From Bacillota bacterium (GTDB taxonomy: Bacteria > Bacillota > Syntrophomonadia > Syntrophomonadales > Syntrophomonadaceae), in the NCBI GenBank assembly GCA_023395515.1, contig JAEWZB010000067.1:1-38621 (forward strand): DNA of 38,621 bases, read 5' to 3'. The notes beneath the pieces are model-generated. The model searched no databases, had not been told where the DNA came from, and was given only the letters and a program-made list of their open reading frames with translations. Positions 16,276-24,375 of the stretch are shown here, piece by piece (positions within the stretch are counted from its first letter, which is position 1; every line of letters starts with the position of its first letter). The position numbers were made by a program, and so were the translations under genes.

Positions 16276-17007
16276 CTAAGTTAAACCAAGCCAAGGGTGG
16301 ATCTGGGGTAGGATGCGAACATCATTTAAAAAACTCATACAAAAGTCTTGCAGATCAATACTAGTAAAAATATCTAACCCCTTTTCCCCTTTCCGGGGAG
16401 TAACTGGTTGAATAAAAAAAGGAATATCCGGGTTTACTTTTTGCACCATTTGCAACACGGCGGTAATTTCATCTTTTATGTAGTCAGGAGTTATTACCAT
16501 TTTAAGATAACATGGTTTAGCTTGAGCTATAGCTAAAAACTGTTCCTGAGTTTTTAAATAATCAGAGCCTACGGTAGAAGGTAATTTTATATCCATACTT
16601 ATGTAATCCATCAGATTAATGACTTTGGATAGTTGATCAGGCAAGGTGCCATTAGTCTCCAATAAAAATTGGTATCCCCGGCCCTGAAGTTTCAAGATAA
16701 CCTCGGCCATAAATTCCGCCCTTAATAAGGGTTCTCCCCCGGTAAAACTTACCCAGGGGGAATTAAATTTAGCAATAATACTGCTAACCTTATGGGCAGT
16801 TAGCGGGTTAGGAATCACTTCCAGCTTTTCCTTCTTGCCCACTTCCCCGTACACATTACAATATTCCTCATTTTGAAAAGTCGCCGAAGTATCACAATAA
16901 GTACAACGCAAATTGCATCCCGAAAATCTTACCAACACTTGCCTGGTTCCTACTAAAGCCCCTTCACCCTGAATACTGCAAAATATTTCATTAAGGTTAG
17001 CCTTCAA
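16276..17007 (-). CDS. queE: 7-carboxy-7-deazaguanine synthase (radical SAM)
   Basis: A 243-residue radical-SAM enzyme that converts 6-carboxytetrahydropterin to 7-carboxy-7-deazaguanine in the preQ0/queuosine pathway. The N-terminus has EIFCSIQGEGALVG, then the cluster motif CNLRCTYC (C31, C35, C38; CX3CX2C), and SFTGGEPLL for SAM binding. The start is a TTG at 17007 with AGGGGTG upstream, inside the end of the DUF366 gene (11-nt overlap). It is the last gene of the queD-queC-DUF366-queE operon. Confidence 0.95.
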   Translation of the reverse strand: MKANLNEIFCSIQGEGALVGTRQVLVRFSGCNLRCTYCDTSATFQNEEYCNVYGEVGKKEKLEVIPNPLTAHKVSSIIAKFNSPWVSFTGGEPLLRAEFMAEVILKLQGRGYQFLLETNGTLPDQLSKVINLMDYISMDIKLPSTVGSDYLKTQEQFLAIAQAKPCYLKMVITPDYIKDEITAVLQMVQKVNPDIPFFIQPVTPRKGEKGLDIFTSIDLQDFCMSFLNDVRILPQIHPWLGLT

Positions 17008-17560
17008 CAGCTACACCCCTGACTTTACACCGGGCTTCCGCAATTTGCTCTAATTCCTGTTTATATCTATCCATAACATTAACCGCCAAAGCCTTAATAT
17101 CTGGGATGCCTAGTTCTTCAAGGCCTATAGTAGGAACCGGGGTTCCTTCAGTTTTAATATTAAGTCCTACGTGAATTAAGGTAGAAACAATTGATCTGGT
17201 AGCAATGGAGACGGATAGCTTTTTTTTATTAATATATAAATCATCTCCCCGGCGGCTGGGGTATATTTCATATTGCTCTAATTCTTCTTTGATAGCCACC
17301 ATTAACATTCTTTGCTTAAAAATAGCCAGAGTAAGATCAGTATCGAAATGCTCTACAATAAAATGCAGCATTAAAGGGGAATAAATAAACCCTTTTTCTT
17401 GGACATCAGCCAAATCAACCATATGGTCTATAGTTACATCGGCCTCGCCGATAAAGCTTACGGCCGCATCTCCTAATAGCTTATAATTGTTATAGATCCA
17501 GTGAGGTGCTAACTGAATGCCTAAATAATCAATTTTCTTTTCAATAAATAAAGTCTTCAT
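16997..17560 (-). CDS. DUF366 family protein in the queuosine-precursor operon
   Basis: A 187-residue protein beginning MKTLFIEKKIDYLGIQLAPHW from the ATG at 17560, with AAAGGCAGG upstream inside queC. The frame to 17584 (TTG) has no ribosome site. I recognise it as DUF366, a family of archaea and Firmicutes without an established reaction. The sequence contains an acidic ADVTIDHMVDL block and a SRRGDDLYINKKKLSVSIATRS segment reminiscent of a nucleotide- or substrate-binding pocket. It overlaps queC by 20 nt and queE by 11 nt, so it is translated with them and probably acts on the same 7-deazaguanine pathway. The exact role is unknown. Confidence 0.85.
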   Translation of the reverse strand: MKTLFIEKKIDYLGIQLAPHWIYNNYKLLGDAAVSFIGEADVTIDHMVDLADVQEKGFIYSPLMLHFIVEHFDTDLTLAIFKQRMLMVAIKEELEQYEIYPSRRGDDLYINKKKLSVSIATRSIVSTLIHVGLNIKTEGTPVPTIGLEELGIPDIKALAVNVMDRYKQELEQIAEARCKVRGVAVEG

Positions 17561-18167
17561 TATATTCAATACCTGCCTTTGCAAAAGCTTTTTTATTTCT
17601 CAAACAAGAGTCACATTCCCCACAAGGTTGAGCAGTTCCTTGATAACAACTCCATAGAGAGCGAAAATCCAGCCCTAACCTGGCTCCCTCTTTAATAATT
17701 TCCCCTTTATCCAGATTATCAACATAGGATTTTACTTGCACGTGGTTCATCGTAGAATAATACAGGGCTTCATTTATGGCCTTAATAAATTCCTGGGAGT
17801 TATCGGGAAAAGTTACGGCTTCCTCCCGGTTAAACCCGCAAACAAGTAAATCAGCCGACAAATTTTCCGCATAAGCAGCGCCAATATTTATAAATAGCCC
17901 ATTGCGGTTAGGAACCCAAGGATTAACTAAGGGTAAAGGGCTATCTGCCATTAGTTCGGCAGACAAATCCTGCATGAAGGGTAATTCTATTACCTGATGC
18001 TTAATTCCTAGTTTTTGGGTAATATTACGGGAAGCTTTTATCTCATTTTCCCGGGCTCTTTGATTGTAATCGAAAGTAATTGCCAGATTTATTTCATGTT
18101 CCTCCCTGGCCTTTAACATGGAGACTACCGAATCCAAACCGCCGGAGAGAAGTACTATTGCTTGCAA
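17541..18167 (-). CDS. queC: 7-cyano-7-deazaguanine synthase
   Basis: A 208-residue enzyme that makes preQ0 from 7-carboxy-7-deazaguanine, ammonia and ATP. The PP-loop SGGLDS (8-13) is at the N-terminus. The zinc site is C174, C182, C185 and C188 (WSC, then PCGECDSC). The start is a TTG at 18167 with GGGAGG 7 nt upstream. It follows queD by 2 nt, so the two are translationally coupled. Confidence 0.96.
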   Translation of the reverse strand: MQAIVLLSGGLDSVVSMLKAREEHEINLAITFDYNQRARENEIKASRNITQKLGIKHQVIELPFMQDLSAELMADSPLPLVNPWVPNRNGLFINIGAAYAENLSADLLVCGFNREEAVTFPDNSQEFIKAINEALYYSTMNHVQVKSYVDNLDKGEIIKEGARLGLDFRSLWSCYQGTAQPCGECDSCLRNKKAFAKAGIEYNEDFIY

Positions 18168-18169
18168 AT

Positions 18170-18538
18170 CTATTCCTCCCTATAAGTTACATGGGCTGAT
18201 GAGGACTCCCATACTCTAACTAGTTTAACGGTATAATCCTTTAATAAGTCCGCCGCTTTTTCATATATAGTTTTAGCTAAATTTTCTGCGGTAGGATTAA
18301 TAATAGTAAAGGGTTCTATTTCGTTTAAAAAAGTATGGTCATAATCATTTATAATTTGCTCTAAAACTGATTTAAGATACCGAAAATCAATATGCATACC
18401 TATGGCATCCAGGTTTTCTCCCCCTATTACCAACTCAATTTTCCAAGTATGGCCGTGTATATTACTACAATTACCTGGATAATTATTTAATTTATGTGCA
18501 GCAGCAAATTCTTTAATTACAGTAACTTCGAAACTCAT
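18170..18538 (-). CDS. queD: 6-carboxytetrahydropterin synthase
   Basis: A 122-residue QueD/PTPS-fold protein that turns dihydroneopterin triphosphate into 6-carboxytetrahydropterin. Zinc ligands are H15 (AAAHKL), H28 and H30 (NIHGHTW). The catalytic Cys24 is in GNCSN, and the late Glu is in RVWESSSA. The ATG at 18538 is used because GGGAGG lies 6 nt before it. It is the first gene of the operon. No preQ1 riboswitch is recognisable in its leader. No folE is in the window, so GTP cyclohydrolase must be encoded elsewhere. Confidence 0.95.
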   Translation of the reverse strand: MSFEVTVIKEFAAAHKLNNYPGNCSNIHGHTWKIELVIGGENLDAIGMHIDFRYLKSVLEQIINDYDHTFLNEIEPFTIINPTAENLAKTIYEKAADLLKDYTVKLVRVWESSSAHVTYREE

Positions 18539-18619
18539 GTTTTCCTCCCTGCCTATAATAAAAACATACAATTTAGATTTTATCATCATTTAAGTTAATT
18601 ACAAAACTGATTCTGCTGC

Positions 18620-18918
18620 AAAAACATTGATTTAATCATGTTAGATGTATAAATATGAAGGAGCCGTTTGACGTAGCATGGAGGATACACCCTGCGAAGG
18701 CTCAAGAATAAAGGGGGCGAGCCCCACGGACGGGGTACCCACCGGCACTCCTGATGTTCGCTGTCGCTTACTATTAAGGTTGTGAGCGGGCCACTGAACA
18801 GGATGTGACTTTGGCCCGGTACCCCCTTTCTTCTTGAGACAAGCAGTTGGTGTTTCCCCATGCGGAGTCTGGCGATAGAATATTTATACATCTAACTAAC
18901 GAATAATACCTTTTGGCA
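18620..18918 (-). repeat. Palindromic dispersed repeat element, copy B
   Basis: A 299-bp element in the opposite orientation to copy A at 8750-8997. Its perfect 16-bp inverted arms are GTTAGATGTATAAATA (18640-18655) and the complement at 18881-18896. They differ from copy A at two arm positions, with matching changes on the other side, so pairing is preserved. The inner stem AAAGGGGG/CCCCCTTT replaces copy A's AAAGAGG/CCTCTTT, again compensated. Copy B carries about 50 extra nt near the tip (about 18736-18783). Both copies share the outer flank TGCCAAAAGGTATTAT. Confidence 0.85.
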
Positions 18919-18930
18919 CTGAACTTATCT

Positions 18931-19023
18931 TATTATTGCATGAAAACAATTTTTTAAGGAGGTTTAAGCCTTAAGACTACTATGGTAATGCAAACTTGCA
19001 AAATTATTATTGCATAATTGCAA
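18931..19023 (+). promoter_or_regulatory. Candidate upstream activator sites for the sigma-54 regulator
   Basis: TATTATTGCAT occurs twice (18931-18941 and 19005-19015). Two inverted repeats share a TTGCA/TGCAA core: TGCAAACTTGCA (18989-19000) and TTGCATAATTGCAA (19010-19023). They lie about 65-155 nt upstream of the sigma-54 promoter, the usual range for enhancer sites of AAA+ activators. Binding by the regulator at 20606-22693 is inference. Confidence 0.5.
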
Positions 19024-19086
19024 TGGCAAATAAATTTTAAAGGCTTTTAACCCCTTAATTATGGGAAAATATACTTCTAATTTATT

Positions 19087-19102
19087 TGGCATGATACTTG
19101 CT
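19087..19102 (+). promoter_or_regulatory. Sigma-54 (RpoN) promoter of the CoA-transferase gene
   Basis: TGGCATGATACTTGCT matches the consensus TGGCAY-N5-TTGCW at every fixed base, with the GG (19088-19089) and GC (19100-19101) 12 bp apart start to start. It lies 45 nt upstream of the ATG at 19147. A sigma-54 activator gene is convergent just downstream. Confidence 0.85.
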
Positions 19103-19146
19103 TTATATATTAATAGAAATAATAAAAAAATTTGGGGGGAGTTAAT

Positions 19147-20511
19147 ATGGCATTAGTATTAAATAAGCATTACTTGGATGAATATAATCAAAAACTAGTT
19201 TCAGCAGATGAAGCGGTTAAAGTAGTTAAATCAGGTGACTGGGTGCAATATGGGGAGTTCGTTATGCAGCCTAAAGAATTAGATCAAGCTTTAGCCAGAA
19301 GGGTTGATGAATTAGTAGATGTCAAAATCCGTTGTGTGACTACTACTATGATTCCGGAAGTAGTCAAGGTGGACCCGGAGCGTAAACATTTTCGTTTTAA
19401 TGACTGGCATTTTTCCGCCTTCTCCCGGGCCCTGCATTATCAAAATTTATGCAATTATATTCCCATTACTTATCATGAAGGTAAAAAATTAATTGAAGAT
19501 TTTGTGGATATAGATGTGGCTTTTGTTGTAGTTACTCCTATGAACGAATTAGGCTATTTTAATTTAGGCACCTCCAATTCCATTACCTCTTATGTGCTGG
19601 AAAAGGCCAAAAAAGTTGTAGTAGAGGTAAATAAATCAGTTCCTACCTGTTTAGGTGGTAATGGCGAATCAGTACACATATCCCAAGTAGATTATATCGT
19701 AGAAAGCCAAAATAATGATAAACTATTAAACCTGCCGGCCACACCGGTATCTGATATCGACCAGATCATAGCTAAAAACGCCATGGAAATGTTAGAAGAT
19801 CGAGCTTGCCTGCAATTAGGCATCGGAGCTATGCCTAATGCTATAGGGGAAATGATTGCCCAATCCGACTTAAAAGATTTAGGAATTCATACCGAAATGC
19901 TGGTGGACTCTTTTGTGGATATGTATGAGTCAGGCAGAATTACCGGTAAATATAAAACTCTGGATAAAGGTAAAATGGTCTATACCTTTGCTATGGGCAC
20001 CGATAAATTATACAATTTCTTAGATAATAACCCGGTCTGTGCCAGCTATCCGGTCCATTATACCAATGACCCCTTTATCATTTCTCAAAATGATAAAGTC
20101 TTTGCCATTAATAATGCTATAGAAGTTGATTTGTTCAGCCAAGTAGCTTCCGAAGCGGCCAATGCCCGGCAAATCTCGGGAACCGGAGGCCAGCTAGATT
20201 TTATTTTCGCTTCCTTCCGGTCTAAAGGCGGTAAAGGCTTAATATGTTTAAGCTCTACTACTACCTTAAAAGACGGCACCGTTGTTTCACGTATCAAACC
20301 TACCTTATCACCAGGGACTATAGTTACCGTACCTCGTTCCATAGCCTATTATGTTATTACCGAATATGGAGTAGCCATGTTAAAAGGTAAGACTACCTGG
20401 CAAAGAGCCGAAGAATTAATCAATATAGCTCACCCAGATTTTAGGGATGAATTAATTAAAGAAGCTGAAAAAATGAATATATGGGTGAGAACTAATAAAC
20501 AAGATAGTTAA
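19147..20511 (+). CDS. Acetyl-CoA hydrolase/transferase family CoA-transferase (4-hydroxybutyrate or butyrate type)
   Basis: A 454-residue family I CoA-transferase that moves CoA between acyl groups such as 4-hydroxybutyrate or butyrate and acetate. The catalytic Glu is probably E250 in LGIHTEML. The Gly-rich blocks QLGIGAMPNAIGE and SGTGGQLDF, the latter near the CoA-binding region, are present, and the C-terminal part contains YVITEYGVAMLKGK. The ATG at 19147 has GGGGGGAG 5 nt upstream. The perfect sigma-54 promoter at 19087 implies activator-controlled expression. The acyl substrate cannot be told from sequence; a butyrate or hydroxybutyrate route fits the crotonase elsewhere in the window. 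Confidence 0.9.
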   Translation: MALVLNKHYLDEYNQKLVSADEAVKVVKSGDWVQYGEFVMQPKELDQALARRVDELVDVKIRCVTTTMIPEVVKVDPERKHFRFNDWHFSAFSRALHYQNLCNYIPITYHEGKKLIEDFVDIDVAFVVVTPMNELGYFNLGTSNSITSYVLEKAKKVVVEVNKSVPTCLGGNGESVHISQVDYIVESQNNDKLLNLPATPVSDIDQIIAKNAMEMLEDRACLQLGIGAMPNAIGEMIAQSDLKDLGIHTEMLVDSFVDMYESGRITGKYKTLDKGKMVYTFAMGTDKLYNFLDNNPVCASYPVHYTNDPFIISQNDKVFAINNAIEVDLFSQVASEAANARQISGTGGQLDFIFASFRSKGGKGLICLSSTTTLKDGTVVSRIKPTLSPGTIVTVPRSIAYYVITEYGVAMLKGKTTWQRAEELINIAHPDFRDELIKEAEKMNIWVRTNKQDS

Positions 20512-20528
20512 TTCCATTCCCCAATTTA

Positions 20529-20597
20529 TTAGAGGGAGCTTTAGAGCCAGGGGGGGACTCTAGAGCTAGGGGGGGCTTTAGAGCTCCCTCTATTTTT
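20529..20597. terminator. Bidirectional terminator with two G7 tracts in the loop
   Basis: TAGAGGGAGCT pairs with AGCTCCCTCTA, followed by TTTTTATC on the right. The loop holds a near-direct repeat TAGAGC(C/T)AGGGGGGG twice. It separates the convergent CoA-transferase and sigma-54 regulator genes. Confidence 0.75.
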
Positions 20598-20605
20598 ATC
20601 ATTTA

Positions 20606-22693
20606 TTATAGCTTGTGGGGAATATCATATTTTTTAACCTTGCGGAAAACGGTGGAAGCATCTATTCCCAGTATTTTAGCGGCTTCATTATAGGAAGAGG
20701 CTACTTGGAAAGTCTTGGTTAATATCATCTTTTCTACGGCTTCCACGGCTTCCTTCAAAGGCATTATGTCCTCTATTTTTATGTTTGATTCGCCATTTTC
20801 CTGCGGCACTTTGAAAAAATACGGGGGCAGATGGTTAGTATCCAATACTTCCTCACTACTGGTTACTACCAGCCGTTCAATCAGGTTTTCTAATTGCCGG
20901 ATATTTCCGGGCCAGGTGTAATCCATCAGCTTTTCGATTAAAGCTGCCGTAGCTTTTTTATGTAAATTATATTTTACATTAAAAAAATTAAGGAAATGCC
21001 GGACTAAAATAGGGATATCATCTACCCTCTCCCGTAAAGCCGGAACATGAATGGGAACCACATTTATGCGGTAATATAAATCCTTGCGAAATTCCCCATT
21101 TTCTATCATAGCTTCAATATCTTTATTGGTAATGGCTATAATTCTAACATCGATTTTAATTGGTTTAGTTGCTCCTATCCGCAAAATTTCCCTTTGTTGT
21201 AAAGCTCTTAATAACTTTACCTGCAAATGAATGGGCAAGTCTCCAATTTCATCTAATAATAAGGTTCCTTCATTAGCTAATTCAAACATGCCCGCTTTGC
21301 CTTCTTTCCTAGCCCCGGTAAAGGCCCCCGGGTCATAGCCAAATAATTCTGATTCCATGAGGTTTTCGGGAATAGCCGCAATATTTAGTTTTATAAAGGG
21401 GCCATTACGGCGGGAGCTATTGCGGTGAATAATCTCGGCAATTAATTCTTTCCCTACTCCTGATTCCCCGGTTATTAAGACCGTGGAATCAACTTCTGCT
21501 ACTTTCATAGCTTGGTAAATAATCTGTTCCATTAGTTTATTTTTATAAATTATACTATCTGACATTTTAATTTTTAGCTGGTTTAGCTGAAACTCAAAGT
21601 GCTGTTTTAATCCTTCTAATTGCTCCAGCCTTTGCTTTAACATGTTAAGTTCACTAATATCCCGGACATTAGTAACTATTCTGCTGATTTCACCATTTTC
21701 ATCAAAAACCGGGGTGGCACTTACTAATAGAGTTTTACCGGTTACCGTAGTAAGGGTGGTAGTTACCGGTTTTCTCTCCTCTAAAACTATTAAGCTGGCG
21801 GAACGGGATAAAATTCCGGTCTCTACCAGTTCATTCATGCTTTTATTCAGAAGTTCCTTTTCCCCTAAGCCGGTCATGCGTTTAATAGCCGGGTTAATTC
21901 TTATAGTAGTTCCTATTCCATCAGTAATGTATAAACCATCAAAAGATGATTCTATAATAGCATCCAGCTCCCGGTTTAAGGCTTTTACATATTCAAGCTC
22001 CCGGGAAACCTGCTCCAGTTCGGAAACATCATATAGAACCGCTACCGCCCCGGTAATAACTCCGTTCTTAATTATAGGAGCCCGGTTGGTTACCGTTGAG
22101 GTATCACCAATCTTTAACCGCACCCCATATTGACTCACCCCGGTTTTTACGATATTTAAAAGGTCGCTTTCGGGAATAATATCATTAATAAAACTGCCTA
22201 ACACCTCTTCCGCATTCATCTTAGTCATTTTCTCGGCGGCCTTGTTCCAGATGCGGATAATTCCCTGATCGTCAATGGCAATGATAGGATTATAAGCAGA
22301 ATTTATCACGGTTTCCATCTGGCCGGATAACTCTTCAATAATATTAGTTAAAGCTACCATGATATCAGATTTAGTAATAAAGCCAATCAGCTCATTTTCT
22401 TCAATAACCGGATATCTCCCGGTATAAAGAATATCAACATCTCGGATATCTTCATTAGGATTTAAAGTTTTCACTTTCGTTGTCATATAATCTCGTATGG
22501 AAGAATTAAGACTAACCCCTTGCCGCACGGCCCGCAGCAAATGAGTTTTAGTCAATAGCCCAATCATCTTACCATCTTTTATTACCGGGGCTCCGTCAAT
22601 TTTATTTTTAAGAAAAAGGTCCACTACTTCCATAAGGGTTAGATCTTGGCTTAAAGATATAACCTCAGTAGACATAAAGTTTTTAACTTTCAT
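20606..22693 (-). CDS. Sigma-54-dependent activator with CBS pair, two PAS domains, AAA+ and Fis-type HTH
   Basis: A 695-residue enhancer-binding protein. Two CBS domains (about 1-55 and 62-118) suggest adenine-nucleotide or SAM sensing. PAS domains occupy about 122-230 and 240-348, followed by a coiled linker. The AAA+ domain runs from about 378 to 610, with Walker A GESGVGKE (409-416), the sigma-54 contact loop GAFTGA (456-461), and Walker B LLLDEIGD (478-485). A Fis-type helix-turn-helix ends the protein (YNEAAKILGIDASTVFRKVKKY). It is convergent with the CoA-transferase gene that carries a perfect sigma-54 promoter, which is the likely target. There is no receiver domain, so control is by small ligands, not a kinase. 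Confidence 0.95.
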   Translation of the reverse strand: MKVKNFMSTEVISLSQDLTLMEVVDLFLKNKIDGAPVIKDGKMIGLLTKTHLLRAVRQGVSLNSSIRDYMTTKVKTLNPNEDIRDVDILYTGRYPVIEENELIGFITKSDIMVALTNIIEELSGQMETVINSAYNPIIAIDDQGIIRIWNKAAEKMTKMNAEEVLGSFINDIIPESDLLNIVKTGVSQYGVRLKIGDTSTVTNRAPIIKNGVITGAVAVLYDVSELEQVSRELEYVKALNRELDAIIESSFDGLYITDGIGTTIRINPAIKRMTGLGEKELLNKSMNELVETGILSRSASLIVLEERKPVTTTLTTVTGKTLLVSATPVFDENGEISRIVTNVRDISELNMLKQRLEQLEGLKQHFEFQLNQLKIKMSDSIIYKNKLMEQIIYQAMKVAEVDSTVLITGESGVGKELIAEIIHRNSSRRNGPFIKLNIAAIPENLMESELFGYDPGAFTGARKEGKAGMFELANEGTLLLDEIGDLPIHLQVKLLRALQQREILRIGATKPIKIDVRIIAITNKDIEAMIENGEFRKDLYYRINVVPIHVPALRERVDDIPILVRHFLNFFNVKYNLHKKATAALIEKLMDYTWPGNIRQLENLIERLVVTSSEEVLDTNHLPPYFFKVPQENGESNIKIEDIMPLKEAVEAVEKMILTKTFQVASSYNEAAKILGIDASTVFRKVKKYDIPHKL

Positions 22694-22751
22694 ATTTATC
22701 CCCCCTCCCCTATTTCATCATACTTAAATATACTCTGGTAGACTAATAATA

Positions 22752-23075
22752 TTATTCTTCTAACCATCGTCTATATTTTTTCGTAAAACTCGTAGGATGT
22801 TTGATAATATAAGGTAAGCTAATTATCAAAGTAAATATAGTTACACTAACTACTGCAACGGTTATTTCACCTATAAGATTTATGCCATGTTCACCCGCTA
22901 CATAACTTAGATAAAGTGAACTTGGCAAAATCCAAGTCCAGATTACATCCCGCCTATTTTTCGGAAAAATCACCCTATTATTTTTGTGTTTCTTTAATAC
23001 ATAACCAGCCGGTAAAATTGTTATTAGAGCGATAAATACCAAAATAGCAAAATGAAATAGTATTTCACTTACCAT
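22752..23075 (-). CDS. Small membrane protein of unknown function
   Basis: A 107-residue protein starting at the ATG at 23075, with GGGGGG 6 nt upstream. A longer frame to 23114 is unsupported. Three hydrophobic segments (about 5-27, 48-66, 72-95) precede a basic tail ending in KKYRRWLEE. It lies 58 nt upstream of the sigma-54 regulator on the same strand, so they may be co-transcribed. I do not recognise its family. Confidence 0.7.
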   Translation of the reverse strand: MVSEILFHFAILVFIALITILPAGYVLKKHKNNRVIFPKNRRDVIWTWILPSSLYLSYVAGEHGINLIGEITVAVVSVTIFTLIISLPYIIKHPTSFTKKYRRWLEE

Positions 23076-23306
23076 ATTAATCCCCCCTTTGCCGTTGCCT
23101 GTTTGCTTAGTCAACTCTTTTTAGCATTATATTTCTAAATATTAACTATTTAAAGTATAGTTTGTCTGGATGAAATTTACATTTCAACAATTTAGGAAAA
23201 TAGGACTACAACGAAGCTGATTTTATAACAATTTTTTCTAAAATCGTTTAAAATACAAAAGGATATATTAAAATTTTAGCTAAAATACTAATTGAGGTGA
23301 TTTACG

Positions 23307-24317
23307 TTGAATAAGGCTTTTTTTGAACGAGAATATACTTGCCCTGTATGCAGAACTACCTTCAAATCTTTCTCCGTCAGAAGCTCGGCTACTTATGTGG
23401 AAGAAAAAGAATCTGATTTTCATGTCAGATATAAGGGGGTTAGTCCCCTGCATTACTCAATAATTGTTTGCCCGGTGTGTGAATATGCTGCTTCTAATAC
23501 TACCTTTGCCAAAGAGCTTAGCTTAAATATGGCCGAACAACTGGCAGTAGCTTTATCCCGGCTAAGATCAAATGATGGCACTATTTATGGAGAAGAAAGG
23601 GATCTTGATATTACTCTAAAAGCCTTTCAACTAGCTATTCGTACTGCCCAATTAAAAAAAGTTTCCCCCGCTGAACTAAGTGGTTTACTTTTAGCGGCCG
23701 GATGGATAACCCGGGAAATGAAAAATATTGATTTAGAAAAAGTGTATGTTAATGAAGCTCTAAAACATTATGTGGAAGCATTTAATAATGGCAGCCGGGA
23801 AATTGGTAACTTAAATGATCTGCAAGCTACTTACCTTATTGGTGATTTATACAGAAGATGCGGTGAATACCGGGAAGCTATCAGTTGGTTTAATAAAGTA
23901 ATTTCCCATAAAAATATTAAGAATAATCCTAATGTGGAAAAACTGGCTCGGGATGGCTGGGCATTAGCCAGAGAGGAATCTAAAAATATGCCTATAGCCG
24001 CTGATGCCGAACCTGAAAAACCGGTTATGGAAGTTGAAGCTCCTCCAATAGCTGAGGAAGAAAAAGCCCAGGTGGAACCTCCCCGCCGGCGGGTAACTAT
24101 GCAAATGTCGGCCGGTTTATATACTGACCAAATTGAATGGCTGAAAAAAATATCTAACGAAGGTTATAAAAATAATAATAAGCTGTTTACCCGGGAACAA
24201 GTATTACGGTCTATAATAGATTTTTTAATGGAAGAGTTAGGCGAACAAATCCCCTCACAATTTTCCACTGAAGAAGAATTGATACATGAGTTTAAACAAA
24301 TGATAGCCGTAAAATAA
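23307..24317 (+). CDS. DUF2225 family protein with a C-terminal ribbon-helix-helix-like tail
   Basis: A 336-residue protein with a TTG start at 23307 and GAGGTGA 7 nt upstream. The N-terminus has two zinc-type Cys pairs, CPVC (about 11-14) and CPVC (about 56-59), around a beta-rich segment, as in DUF2225. Residues about 85-225 are helical and TPR-like (YLIGDLYRRCGEYREAISWFNKVI). A Pro/Glu/Ala-rich linker (about 228-258) leads to a basic patch RRR. A short domain follows, with strand VTMQMSAGLYTDQIEWLKKI and helix TREQVLRSIIDFLMEEL, which resembles a ribbon-helix-helix DNA-binding fold. The function of DUF2225 is not established. Confidence 0.8.
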   Translation: MNKAFFEREYTCPVCRTTFKSFSVRSSATYVEEKESDFHVRYKGVSPLHYSIIVCPVCEYAASNTTFAKELSLNMAEQLAVALSRLRSNDGTIYGEERDLDITLKAFQLAIRTAQLKKVSPAELSGLLLAAGWITREMKNIDLEKVYVNEALKHYVEAFNNGSREIGNLNDLQATYLIGDLYRRCGEYREAISWFNKVISHKNIKNNPNVEKLARDGWALAREESKNMPIAADAEPEKPVMEVEAPPIAEEEKAQVEPPRRRVTMQMSAGLYTDQIEWLKKISNEGYKNNNKLFTREQVLRSIIDFLMEELGEQIPSQFSTEEELIHEFKQMIAVK

Positions 24318-24324
24318 TGAAGAA

Positions 24325-24358
24325 GCCCACCTAGCCTAAATATTTTAACTAGGTGGGC
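24325..24358. terminator. Bidirectional terminator
   Basis: GCCCACCTAG and CTAGGTGGGC form a perfect 10-bp stem around a 14-nt AT-rich loop, followed by CTTTTCC on the plus strand. It separates the convergent DUF2225 gene and the TorD-like gene. Confidence 0.85.
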
Positions 24359-24375
24359 CTTTTCCTGTTTAATTT

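Larger units (their letters stand above)
18539..19146. other. 608-nt divergent control region between queD and the CoA-transferase gene
   Basis: The region contains a plausible queD promoter on the minus strand (TTGTAA, 16 nt, TAAAAT at about 18563-18590). It also holds repeat element copy B (18620-18918), a cluster of TTGCA-type repeats (18931-19023), and a sigma-54 promoter (19087-19102) for the plus-strand gene. No gene is supported in it. Confidence 0.75.

Noticed and set aside
18539..18640. preQ1 riboswitch before queD
   Set aside because: The leader was read for the short preQ1 aptamer pattern. Only a simple promoter-like pair and a GGGAGG site are visible.
18595..18891. 98-codon frame on the minus strand across repeat copy B
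   Set aside because: Same reason. The 50-nt tip difference between copies breaks protein similarity while the base pairing is kept.
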